Shown here one piece after another: positions 1 to 6,168 of a stretch of 6,955 nt of DNA. The notes under the pieces were generated by a model that worked only from the letters and a program-made list of their open reading frames with translations, ran no database searches and was not told where the DNA came from. Positions within the stretch are counted from its first letter, which is position 1. Every line of letters starts with the position of its first letter. Origin of the DNA: Acidobacteriota bacterium (GTDB lineage Bacteria; Acidobacteriota; Blastocatellia; RBC074); contig JABFSD010000548.1 of assembly GCA_013140935.1 (NCBI GenBank), positions 1-6,955 on the forward strand, in the 5' to 3' direction. A program made the translations under genes and the position numbers.

Positions 1-476
1 TCACGGAAGTCAGCCGGCGCATTGAAACTCGGCTTCGCGCCGTCGTCTTTGGCTTGAGGGTTAAGCGAACCCACCGCGACAATTCGTTCGGCATTCGGAT
101 AAGGCAGCGGACGCAGCAGCACTGCATAAACGACGCTGAAAATCGTCGTCGTAGCGCCGATGCCCAACGCCAGCGTCAACACGGCAACCAGTGTAAAACC
201 CGGCGCGCGTCTCAGGCTGTGTGTTCCGAATTTCACATCACGCCAAAAGGATTCGAGCCAACGCCAGCGGCTCACGTCGCGGTATTGTTCTTTCACTTGT
301 TCGACGCCGCCAAAACTCAACCGCGCCGCGCGGCGTGCTTCGTCTTGCGTCATGCCGCGTTTGAGGTTTTCTTCGGTCGCGCACTCGAGATGAAACTGCA
401 TCTCAGCGTTCATCTCGCGCTCAAAGCGGTCGCGTTGAAATAAAGCCAACGCGCGTTTCAGCATTCGTTGCCACAT
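1..476 (-). CDS. ADOP-family ABC transporter permease (MacB/FtsX-like), N-terminal part, cut by window edge
   Basis: I see 158 codons running off the left edge of the window. Residues 19-31 (ending EMQFHLE) and 41-56 (GMTQDEARRAARLSFG) are the cytoplasmic N-terminal signature of acidobacterial duplicated orphan permeases. They are followed by RRAPGFTLVAVLTLALGIGA (about 89-108) and a first membrane helix that ends in LLRPLPYP (120-127), the usual entry into the periplasmic MacB_PCD domain. Full-length family members have about 800 residues and two FtsX permease domains, so most of the gene lies outside. The family is related to MacB/LolC-type exporters, but substrates are generally unknown. 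The start is ATG at 476, with AAGGAG at 485-490 (8 nt spacing). It lies 25 nt behind the padR stop, so the two genes are very probably cotranscribed. The reading frame was translated by hand from the reverse complement and is open throughout. Confidence 0.9.
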   Translation of the reverse strand, partial: MWQRMLKRALALFQRDRFEREMNAEMQFHLECATEENLKRGMTQDEARRAARLSFGGVEQVKEQYRDVSRWRWLESFWRDVKFGTHSLRRAPGFTLVAVLTLALGIGATTTIFSVVYAVLLRPLPYPNAERIVAVGSLNPQAKDDGAKPSFNAPADFR

Positions 477-501
477 CACGTTTTCTCCTTCAGCCTCTCG
501 T

Positions 502-834
502 TTAATTGGTTTGCAACACCAGTTCAATCGCGGTCGAAAGCCGCTTCCAGTTTTCCTGTTCTTCTTTGAGTTGCTTACGCCCGGCGCGGGTCAGCGAGTA
601 ATACTTGGCTTGCCGGTTGTTGTCAGACGTGCCCCATTCGGCTTCGATCCAGCCTTGCTGTTCGAGCCGCACCAACGCGGGATAGAGCGAACCCTGGTTG
701 ACCTGCAACACGTCCTGCGACATTTGCTGAATGCGTTGCGTGATGCCCCAACCGTGCATCGGCGCGAGCGCGAGCGTTTTTAAGATGAGCAGGTCGAGCG
801 TGCCCTGCAATAAGTCAGACTTGGTTTTTGCCAT
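502..834 (-). CDS. PadR-family transcriptional repressor
   Basis: A 110-residue protein of the short PadR type. [11 protein letters not shown] (11-21), HGWGITQRI (27-35) and [17 protein letters not shown] (about 47-63) form the winged helix-turn-helix. [16 protein letters not shown] (about 74-89) is the beta wing with the usual Y-x-L-T-x-x-G. The remaining C-terminal helix would dimerise the protein. The length is normal for the subfamily found next to ADOP permeases. The start is ATG at 834, with GGAGGA at 839-844 just upstream. Its position 25 nt ahead of the permease gene suggests that it controls that gene and itself; this is inferred from the common padR-ADOP arrangement. The effector is unknown. 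No key residue appears to be missing. Confidence 0.93.
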   Translation of the reverse strand: MAKTKSDLLQGTLDLLILKTLALAPMHGWGITQRIQQMSQDVLQVNQGSLYPALVRLEQQGWIEAEWGTSDNNRQAKYYSLTRAGRKQLKEEQENWKRLSTAIELVLQTN

Positions 835-851
835 TGCTTCCTCCAGATTTC

Positions 852-881
852 CTACAAGAGAGATAGCGCGCCTCCCTGTAG
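852..881. repeat. Inverted repeat, possible PadR operator
   Basis: CTACA (852-856) and TGTAG (877-881) form a perfect 5-bp inverted repeat with 20 bp between the arms. It covers the candidate -10 box and spacer of the padR promoter. PadR dimers often bind spaced dyads that overlap their own promoter, so autoregulation is plausible. The arms are short and could match by chance. Confidence 0.3.
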
Positions 882-889
882 ATTGTCAA
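860..889 (-). promoter_or_regulatory. Candidate sigma70-type promoter of the padR-permease operon
   Basis: On the minus strand, a perfect TTGACA (884-889) and TATCTC (860-865) are separated by 18 bp, a little over the optimum. The inferred transcription start near position 853 leaves a leader of roughly 20 nt before padR. The weak -10 box fits a regulated promoter. This is a sequence match only. Confidence 0.5.
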
Positions 890-958
890 GGGGAAAGAGA
901 ATGCTTGAAACGAAAGATGGCTAAGTTGAATGAGACCGATGACGAGTAAGTATGAGGG

Positions 959-1906
959 TCAAAACCGCGCGCCCAAACGGACGAGATGCTGTTCCAGCAT
1001 GTGAAAGTCTTCGATCACCAGCGCGCGCACCTTGCGAACCTCTTGCGCCACGGCGGCGGTTTGCGCTCCGCCAACCCACAATTCGATTTGCGCGGGCAGC
1101 TTGTGCGCAGCCTTCTGTAATTCAGCCAAGCCAATCCCACCATTGGCACCCACAAAGCCCAGCACTACGGCTTGCGGCGCGGTCTTTTGTGCTGCCGCGA
1201 CAATTTCATCACCCGGCAGATTGGCCCCCAGATAGACGACGCCCAAACCTACGCCCGCCGCTAACATGGCCGAAACCAGAATTCCGAATTCGTGATGCTC
1301 GCCGCTAGGCGTGGCAAACAGCAGCTTGCTGGTCGGAGCAGCCCGGCGATGCAATGGAATCAAAGCACCCAAGACATTGCGCAACAAAGCCGACGTCATG
1401 TGTTCTTGCGCGATGCCTAGCCTACCCTCGTGCCATGCTTCGCCGACTTGCCGCATCAAGGGCAACGCAACACTGTGAACCAATTCGCGCGGCGGCAGGA
1501 CTGCGGCCAATAGCGCGAGTTCGCGTTCCGCCACGGCATAATCCAAATGTTCGATGGCTTCCATCACAGCTCTGGGCGCAGGGCGTGATGCAACGACTGG
1601 CCCTGCCGCCCGTATTGTCGGCAACTGGGCGAACTCATTAGCCAGAGTCTTTGGGACTTCTGGTACAGCGATGAGCGCTTGCAGTTCTTCGTTGCTGAGG
1701 GGTGCCACCCGGCCAATCGCGTGTCCTTTTTCCACCGCCTCGTTTAATAGGCTTAGTCGCTGCACGTCAGCTTCGGTATAGAGCCGCCCGCGTTCGTCAC
1801 GCTGCGGGGCGACCACTTGATAGCGCTTTTCCCAGGCGCGCAGCGTGTCAATGCTGATGCCCGTTTGTTTGGCAACGGCGCGGATTGGATACAACATAGT
1901 CTTCAT
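959..1906 (-). CDS. carH: CarH/LitR-type MerR-family regulator with cobalamin-binding (B12 photoreceptor) domain
   Basis: A 315-residue protein in the usual CarH/LitR size range. Residues 5-72 are a MerR winged helix-turn-helix (IRAVAKQTGISIDTLRAWEKRY, then GRLYTEADVQRL). A Pro/Ala-rich linker covers roughly 80-115, followed by a helical B12-cap region and a Rossmann-like B12-binding domain from about 193. The cap carries W158-x9-E168-H169, the W-x9-EH motif that packs over the adenosyl group. The B12 domain carries E203-x-H205-x-x-G208, with H205 the expected lower axial cobalt ligand, and a GG pair at 279-280. H159 matches the histidine that ligates cobalt after photolysis in Thermus CarH (from memory: W131, H132, E141, H177). 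Known members bind DNA as AdoCbl tetramers in the dark and dissociate in light. The ATG at 1906 is preceded directly by an in-frame TAA, so no earlier start is possible; AGGAG lies 13 nt upstream, rather far. M4 is a weaker alternative start. Confidence 0.9.
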   Translation of the reverse strand: MKTMLYPIRAVAKQTGISIDTLRAWEKRYQVVAPQRDERGRLYTEADVQRLSLLNEAVEKGHAIGRVAPLSNEELQALIAVPEVPKTLANEFAQLPTIRAAGPVVASRPAPRAVMEAIEHLDYAVAERELALLAAVLPPRELVHSVALPLMRQVGEAWHEGRLGIAQEHMTSALLRNVLGALIPLHRRAAPTSKLLFATPSGEHHEFGILVSAMLAAGVGLGVVYLGANLPGDEIVAAAQKTAPQAVVLGFVGANGGIGLAELQKAAHKLPAQIELWVGGAQTAAVAQEVRKVRALVIEDFHMLEQHLVRLGARF

Positions 1907-1931
1907 TTATTAACGTACTCTCCTGCTAAAA

Positions 1932-1960
1932 AGCATAAGCCTCTTCACTTGTCGAGTCAA
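1932..1960 (-). promoter_or_regulatory. Candidate sigma70-type promoter of the carH-like gene
   Basis: On the minus strand, TTGACT (1955-1960) and TATGCT (1932-1937) are separated by exactly 17 bp. The inferred start near 1925 gives a leader of about 20 nt. The -35 box lies between, and touches, two TnnACA half-sites, so the regulator could repress its own gene. Confidence 0.6.
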
Positions 1961-1966
1961 TGTCCA
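1950..1966 (-). promoter_or_regulatory. Candidate CarH-type operator, leftward promoter
   Basis: On the minus strand, TGGACA (1966-1961) and TCGACA (1955-1950) are two TnnACA half-sites exactly 11 bp apart, flanking the -35 box. As I recall, CarH/LitR tetramers contact 11-bp repeats with this T--ACA pattern. No third repeat in register is seen. The binding role is inferred. Confidence 0.45.
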
Positions 1967-1997
1967 ATGTAAAAGTAAAAATATTTAGCATTTATCC

Positions 1998-2014
1998 TAG
2001 ACAAAGACTTGACA
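1998..2014 (+). promoter_or_regulatory. Candidate CarH-type operator, rightward promoter
   Basis: On the plus strand, TAGACA (1998-2003) and TTGACA (2009-2014) form an 11-bp direct repeat with the shared core CTwGACAA (units 1997-2007 and 2008-2018). The second half-site is itself the -35 box, so an occupied site would block RNA polymerase. The arrangement mirrors the pair at 1950-1966 about a centre near 1982. Confidence 0.5.
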
Positions 2015-2037
2015 ACGCAAATCCTGTCCGCTATATT
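2009..2037 (+). promoter_or_regulatory. Strong candidate sigma70-type promoter of the FAS1 genes
   Basis: TTGACA (2009-2014) and TATATT (2032-2037) are separated by 17 bp, a near-consensus promoter that would be strong unless repressed. Initiation is expected near 2044, which gives an untranslated leader of about 97 nt before the first FAS1 gene. Confidence 0.7.
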
Positions 2038-2058
2038 CAAACACGTTGAAGGAGGGAG

Positions 2059-2082
2059 ATGATTTTCGCAGGCAATCATTAA
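2059..2082 (+). other. Possible leader mini-ORF with overlapping hairpin
   Basis: Within the FAS1 leader, AAGGAGG (2049-2055) precedes ATG at 2059 by only 3 nt. The frame encodes MIFAGNH and stops at 2080-2082. The same bases form an inverted repeat, ATGATT (2059-2064) with AATCAT (2074-2079) around a 9-nt loop, so the mini-start codon would lie in a stem. It could be a regulatory leader peptide or chance. The Shine-Dalgarno match is stronger than that of the FAS1 gene itself. Confidence 0.3.
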
Positions 2083-2140
2083 GCGGCCGCAGATTAACTT
2101 CCTAAAGACAAGAAACAATCTAATCGGGAGAAAAATTCAA

Positions 2141-2641
2141 ATGAACTTTAAGAAGAAAATCACAAGTTTGCTGTTAGTGGGAATTGCCGCGTTGGGAATG
2201 ACCGCAGCGTCGGCAAGCGCAACGGGTCAGCATGAACAGAAAGACATTGTTGACACCGCTGTCGCAGCGGGCAGTTTCAAAACGCTGGCGGCTGCGCTGG
2301 GGGCGGCTGGCTTGATCGAAACGTTGAAAGGCAAAGGGCCGTTCACAGTGTTTGCGCCCACCGACGAAGCCTTCGCCAAACTGCCTGCGGGCACGGTCGA
2401 AGCCCTGCTCAAGGACAAAGAAAAGCTGACCAAAATTCTGCTTTATCACGTCGTGGCGGGCAATGTGATGGCGAAGGATGTGGTTAAGCTCAAGACGGCG
2501 AAAACCGTGCAAGGCTCTTCGGTCAAGATCATGGTCAAAGACGGCAAGGTGATGGTGGACAACGCCAATGTTGTCAAAACTGACATCAAGACCAGCAATG
2601 GTGTGATCCATGTGATTGATAGCGTCATTTTACCGAAGTAA
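2141..2641 (+). CDS. Secreted fasciclin (FAS1) domain protein
   Basis: A 166-residue protein with a clear Sec signal peptide: KKK at 4-6, a hydrophobic core at 8-23, and a probable signal-peptidase I cut after ASA at 25-27. The rest is a single FAS1 domain (about 34-166) with the H1 motif [11 protein letters not shown] (68-78), the YH motif at 102-103 (YHVVAG), and the H2 motif [13 protein letters not shown] (153-165). Bacterial single-domain FAS1 proteins are exported adhesion or surface proteins; none of the motifs indicates catalysis. The start is ATG at 2141, with GGGAG at 2126-2130 ten nt upstream. It is the first gene right of the divergent promoter region, so it is the most direct candidate target of the CarH-like regulator. 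It is about two-thirds identical by eye to the next gene, pointing to tandem duplication. Confidence 0.93.
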   Translation: MNFKKKITSLLLVGIAALGMTAASASATGQHEQKDIVDTAVAAGSFKTLAAALGAAGLIETLKGKGPFTVFAPTDEAFAKLPAGTVEALLKDKEKLTKILLYHVVAGNVMAKDVVKLKTAKTVQGSSVKIMVKDGKVMVDNANVVKTDIKTSNGVIHVIDSVILPK

Positions 2642-2725
2642 CGCTGCCAATCACGACCGTGCAAAGGCCAGCGCTAGATGGGCTGTCCGTAACACGAAAT
2701 AAGAAGTCGAGAAGGAGATTCAATA

Positions 2726-3127
2726 ATGGCGAATATCGTAGAAACCGCAGTGGCCGCAGGCACATTCAATACTTTAGTGGCCGCAGTGAAAGCTGCTGAA
2801 TTGGTTGAGACCCTCTCAGGGCCGGGACCGTTCACGGTGCTGGCACCAACAGATGAGGCGTTTGCCAAACTGCCAGCGGGCACAGTCGAGGGTTTGCTCA
2901 ATGACATTCCCAAGCTCAAGGAAGTGCTGACCTATCACGTATTGGCAGGAAAGTTCATGGCTGCTGACGTCATCAAACTCGCTTCGGCGAAGACGGTGAA
3001 CGGCCAGAGCGTGACGATCTCCACTATCAACGGCGTCAAGGTGGACGGCGCGAATGTGATCAAGACTGACATTGAGACCGACAACGGTGTAATTCACGTG
3101 ATTGATAGCGTGATCCTGCCCAAATAA
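2726..3127 (+). CDS. Leaderless (apparently cytosolic) fasciclin (FAS1) domain protein
   Basis: A 133-residue protein that is nearly all FAS1 domain: [20 protein letters not shown] (35-54), YHVLAG (70-75) and [13 protein letters not shown] (120-132). It matches the preceding gene along the whole domain, most strongly in the H1 and H2 regions. No signal peptide is present, and the start is well supported: ATG at 2726 has AAGGAG at 2712-2717 (8 nt spacing), an in-frame TAA lies at 2690-2692, and no start codon with a hydrophobic stretch lies between. The product should therefore stay in the cytosol, unless it uses a non-Sec route or acts through its secreted paralogue. The gap after the first FAS1 gene is 84 bp without an obvious terminator, so the two are probably cotranscribed. 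The function is unknown. Confidence 0.9.
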   Translation: MANIVETAVAAGTFNTLVAAVKAAELVETLSGPGPFTVLAPTDEAFAKLPAGTVEGLLNDIPKLKEVLTYHVLAGKFMAADVIKLASAKTVNGQSVTISTINGVKVDGANVIKTDIETDNGVIHVIDSVILPK

Positions 3128-3147
3128 CGTTTTCCCCTGAACTAGAA

Positions 3148-3244
3148 GCAGACGGCAAGCGCGTAGAGGGGCGGCCCAAAGAAAGCCGGTGGTGGCGTAG
3201 GAACCTGCACCGCATTCCCGACCCTTTACAAACTTGCCGTCTGC
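3148..3244. repeat. Long imperfect hairpin (97 bp), candidate dispersed repeat or structured RNA
   Basis: A perfect 12-bp inverted repeat, GCAGACGGCAAG (3148-3159) with CTTGCCGTCTGC (3233-3244), encloses a symmetric 3x3 internal loop. A second 8-bp stem follows, GTAGAGGG (3163-3170) with CCCTTTAC (3222-3229), which includes one G-T pair. The interior holds a further possible stem, GCGG (3171-3174) with CCGC (3210-3213). There is no T-tract, so it is not a classic terminator. It could be a REP/MITE-like intergenic repeat, an RNA element, or an attenuating structure between the FAS1 genes and the propeller gene. Confidence 0.6.
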
Positions 3245-3304
3245 GCAGTTACTGCTTGAATTGACTTAACCACGACGCCGCATTGAGCGTCACCAGGAGA
3301 ATTC

Positions 3305-4591
3305 ATGTTCCGTATCGTTCAATTGGTAGCTTTGGCTATCGCAGTCTATCTGGCAGGCAGAGAAGCGGCAGCGTTCGGCCTTGAGAGTAAACAGGAATGG
3401 AGCCAATGGCGCGGCCCTAATCGTGACGGACAAATCACTGGCGCGGCGTGGCCTGACCGCCTGACGGATAACTATCTCGAACAAACCTGGCGCATACCGT
3501 TAGCGCCGAGCTATTCGGGGCCTATCGTTTCTGCCGAAGTCGTTTTCGTCACTGAAACCAAAGATAAATCAACTGAGATCGTGCGGGCGCTGTCGCGCGC
3601 GACGGGCAAAGAGTTGTGGAAGGTCGAATGGCCGGGCGCGATCAGTGTTCCCTTTTTTGCCAAACGCAGCGGCGATTGGATTCGCGCGACGCCCGCGTTT
3701 GACGGAAAAAGTTTGTACGTCGCTGGTATGCGCGACGTGCTGGTCAGCCTCGAAGCCAAAACCGGCAAAGAACAGTGGCGCTTAGATTTCACCAAAGAGT
3801 TCAGCACCTCGCTGCCGGAATTCGGACTGGTTTGTTCGCCGTTGCTGGATGGCAACGCGCTTTATATCCAAGCGGGCAATGCGGCGGTGAAGCTCGACAA
3901 ACGCACGGGCAAAGTGTTGTGGCGCGCCTTGAACAACGATCAGGGCGGCATGATGAGCGGCGGTGCATTCTCTTCGCCTGTGTTGGCGACAGTGGCAGGA
4001 CGAAAGCAGTTGCTGGTGCAAACGCGCGAACAACTTGCCGGACTCGACCCTGAAACGGGCAAGCAATTGTGGATTCAAAACGTGCCTTCCTTTCGCGGGA
4101 TGAATATTCTCACGCCGGTCGTATTCGGCGACACGATCTTTACCAGCAGCTATCAAAACAAATCGTGGCTTTATCGTATCAACAAAGGCGCGGCGGAGTT
4201 CACGGTCAGTCAAGCGTGGGAAAACAACGCTCAAGGCTATATGTCTACGCCGGTGATGATTGACGGGCACGCTTATCTGCACATGGGCAATCAACGTTTC
4301 ACTTGCATCAATTTGCAAACCGGCGAACGCACCTGGACTTCTAAGCCTTTCGGCAAATACGCCAGTCTGGTGGCGCAACGCGACCGCATTCTCGCCCTCG
4401 ACGAACGCGGCGTGTTATTGCTCATCAAAGCCAATCCCAAAGAGTTCGAATTGCTCTCAGAAAAACAGGTCAGTGAAGAAGAAACATGGGCGCATCTGGC
4501 GATTGCCGGAGACGAGCTTTTTATCCGCGAACTGAATGCGGTGGTCGCGTGGCGCTGGCGTACGCCCAAAGGGCAGCTTGGGACAAACTGA
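3305..4591 (+). CDS. Exported PQQ-like beta-propeller (PQQ_2) repeat protein
   Basis: A 428-residue protein. Residues 1-23 look like a signal peptide (hydrophobic 5-17, then AAA at 21-23), so it should act in the periplasm or outside the cell. WSQWRGPNRDG (32-42) is the typical opening of this propeller family. Five blade signatures follow: TGKELW (100-105), TGKEQW (153-158), TGKVLW (201-206), TGKQLW (251-256) and TGERTW (339-344). This fits a 7-8-bladed propeller in which some blades are degenerate. The family resembles the BamB/quinoprotein fold, but a bound PQQ cannot be claimed: I see no cytochrome or vicinal-cysteine disulfide motif, so it is more likely a binding or scaffold protein than a dehydrogenase. 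The start is ATG at 3305, with AGGAG at 3295-3299 (5 nt spacing). The gene ends 24 nt before the SDR gene, suggesting cotranscription. Confidence 0.88.
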   Translation: MFRIVQLVALAIAVYLAGREAAAFGLESKQEWSQWRGPNRDGQITGAAWPDRLTDNYLEQTWRIPLAPSYSGPIVSAEVVFVTETKDKSTEIVRALSRATGKELWKVEWPGAISVPFFAKRSGDWIRATPAFDGKSLYVAGMRDVLVSLEAKTGKEQWRLDFTKEFSTSLPEFGLVCSPLLDGNALYIQAGNAAVKLDKRTGKVLWRALNNDQGGMMSGGAFSSPVLATVAGRKQLLVQTREQLAGLDPETGKQLWIQNVPSFRGMNILTPVVFGDTIFTSSYQNKSWLYRINKGAAEFTVSQAWENNAQGYMSTPVMIDGHAYLHMGNQRFTCINLQTGERTWTSKPFGKYASLVAQRDRILALDERGVLLLIKANPKEFELLSEKQVSEEETWAHLAIAGDELFIRELNAVVAWRWRTPKGQLGTN

Positions 4592-4615
4592 TACCCAATC
4601 CCATTGAGAAAACCA

Positions 4616-6094
4616 ATGTCTAACTCAACTGAAAATACGCGCGACGAACGCCCACTCATTCTGCTCACGGGAGCCACGGGCTATGTCGGCGGACGACTGT
4701 TGCAAAACCTGGAGCGTGGCGGACAGCGGTTGCGATGTTTGGCGCGGAACCCGGCGACGCTTAGTTCCAAAGCAGCGGCGGATACAGAAGTCGTCGCGGG
4801 CGACGTACTAGACTCAGCCAGCTTGAGCGTGGCGTTGCGAGGCGTTCATACGGCCTATTACTTGGTGCATTCGATGGGTTCGGTCGGAGATTTTGAAATC
4901 GAAGACCGACAAGCAGCACAAAATTTCGCCAATGCGGCACGCGCCGCAGGCGTGCAGAAAATCATTTACTTGGGAGGGCTGGGTGAGAGTGAAGACGAGC
5001 TTTCAGCGCATCTTCGCAGCCGCCATGAAGTCGGTCGGATTTTGCGGGAATCCAGAGTTCCTGTCATTGAGTTCCGGGCTTCGATTGTCATCGGCTCTGG
5101 CAGCCTCTCCTTTGAAATGATTCGGGCTTTGGTCGAGCGATTGCCAATCATGATCGCGCCTCGTTGGGTGGCGACGCCCGCTCAACCTATCGCCATTGAA
5201 GATTTATTAGCTTATCTCGCTGAAGCCTTGGAATTACCTGCCGGTCTAACTCAGACCTTCGAAATCGGTGGGGCTGAACAAGCCTCTTACGGCGAGATCA
5301 TGCAGGAATATGCGCAGCAGCGCGGATTGCGTCGCTTTATCATTCCTGTGCCAGTACTCACGCCGCGCCTGTCCAGTCTGTGGCTAGGCTTTGTTACGCC
5401 GCTCTATGCGCGCGTAGGTCAAAAACTGATCGAGAGCCTGCGCCATCCGACGGTCTTGAAAGATCAATCGGCGCTTCATTTTTTCAAAGTGCGTCCGCGC
5501 GGTTTTCGCGAGGCGATTGCCAGAGCCACTCTCAATGAAGACAAAGAACTGGTGCAGACGCGCTGGTCTGACGCTCTTTCTTCGGCGGGCCGTCAGCGCG
5601 GTTGGGGGGGCGTGAGGTTTGGCGCACGCATCATTGATTCACGCATCACCTGCGTTAAGTGCCCTCCCGCAGAAGCCTTTGCGCCGGTTCGCCGTATTGG
5701 CGGAAAAACCGGCTGGTATTACGGCGACTGGCTTTGGCAACTGCGCGGCTGGCTTGATCTGTTGGTCGGCGGCGTAGGAATGCGGCGCGGTCGCAGCGAT
5801 CCTGAATCACCCAAGGTCGGTTCGGCCCTGGACTTTTGGCGCGTCGAAGCCTTTGAACCGGAACGGCGCTTACGCCTGTCGGCGGAAATGAAGGTACCGG
5901 GTCGCGCCTGGCTCGAGTTTGAAGTACAGGGCGACAAGGAAGCCTCCTTCATCCGGCAGACCGCATTTTTTGACCCGGTTGGGTTACCTGGATTGCTCTA
6001 TTGGTACGCCCTTTATCCACTGCACCAATTTATCTTCGCAGGCATGTTGCGGGGCATCGCAGCGGCAGCTATGCGAGACGGCAAGGTTAGCTGA
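4616..6094 (+). CDS. Atypical SDR (NAD(P)-binding) protein fused to DUF2867
   Basis: A 492-residue protein of the YbjT-like type. The N-terminal half is an NmrA-like Rossmann domain with the dinucleotide motif TGATGYVG (18-25), an acidic GDVLD (62-66), YYLVHSMG (81-88) and AGVQKIIYLGGLGE (111-124). The classical SDR catalytic Y-x-x-x-K is replaced by SRHEVG (135-140), as in atypical SDRs that bind NAD(P) without standard dehydrogenase chemistry. About 340-485 is DUF2867, ending in the family's aromatic segment GLLYWYALYPLHQFIFAGML (459-478), which may lie on or in the membrane. The substrate is unknown. Genes of this type recur near LitR/CarH and photolyase genes in other bacteria. I chose the ATG at 4616, with a weak GAG at 4606-4608. 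A TTG at 4604 would add four residues but has no Shine-Dalgarno sequence in front. Confidence 0.88.
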   Translation: MSNSTENTRDERPLILLTGATGYVGGRLLQNLERGGQRLRCLARNPATLSSKAAADTEVVAGDVLDSASLSVALRGVHTAYYLVHSMGSVGDFEIEDRQAAQNFANAARAAGVQKIIYLGGLGESEDELSAHLRSRHEVGRILRESRVPVIEFRASIVIGSGSLSFEMIRALVERLPIMIAPRWVATPAQPIAIEDLLAYLAEALELPAGLTQTFEIGGAEQASYGEIMQEYAQQRGLRRFIIPVPVLTPRLSSLWLGFVTPLYARVGQKLIESLRHPTVLKDQSALHFFKVRPRGFREAIARATLNEDKELVQTRWSDALSSAGRQRGWGGVRFGARIIDSRITCVKCPPAEAFAPVRRIGGKTGWYYGDWLWQLRGWLDLLVGGVGMRRGRSDPESPKVGSALDFWRVEAFEPERRLRLSAEMKVPGRAWLEFEVQGDKEASFIRQTAFFDPVGLPGLLYWYALYPLHQFIFAGMLRGIAAAAMRDGKVS

Positions 6095-6168
6095 ACCACC
6101 CATTAACCATCACGCGAGCTGCTTGCGCGCAGTTTGCAAGAACAACAACTTTTTTTGCGGAGACTAAA

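Noticed and set aside
54..443. 129-codon plus-strand frame opposite the permease
   Set aside because: The minus-strand frame there translates to clear ADOP signature motifs; the plus-strand product is Arg/His-rich and featureless.
2083..2090. GCGGCCGC palindrome in the FAS1 leader as a cloning scar
   Set aside because: An eight-base palindrome can occur naturally, and nothing around it looks like vector sequence.
2174..2611. 145-codon open frame on the minus strand inside the first FAS1 gene
   Set aside because: It mirrors the FAS1 coding sequence; a similar frame appears opposite the second FAS1 gene, as expected for shadows of duplicated genes.
3148..3244. Cobalamin riboswitch in the FAS1-propeller gap
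   Set aside because: A B12 link would fit the regulator, but the conserved B12-box order is not recognisable and the long closing 12-bp stem is not typical of that riboswitch.
3256..3290. Possible promoter before the propeller gene (TTGACT at 3261-3266)
   Set aside because: No acceptable -10 box is found at 16-18 bp spacing; the region there is GC-rich.
3782..4378. 198-codon open frame on the minus strand inside the propeller gene
   Set aside because: It lies antisense to a gene with clear family motifs; its translation is Arg/His-rich with no recognisable domain, typical of a shadow frame.
4604..4615. TTG start adding four residues to the SDR-DUF2867 protein
   Set aside because: No Shine-Dalgarno sequence precedes it, and the ATG at 4616 lies at a suitable distance from a weak GAG and leaves the whole Rossmann motif intact.
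6122..6156. Possible terminator after the SDR gene (CTTGC / GCAAG stem, then T7)
   Set aside because: The stem is only 5 bp with a 9-nt loop, and the T run begins 9 nt after it, so it does not fit an intrinsic terminator.
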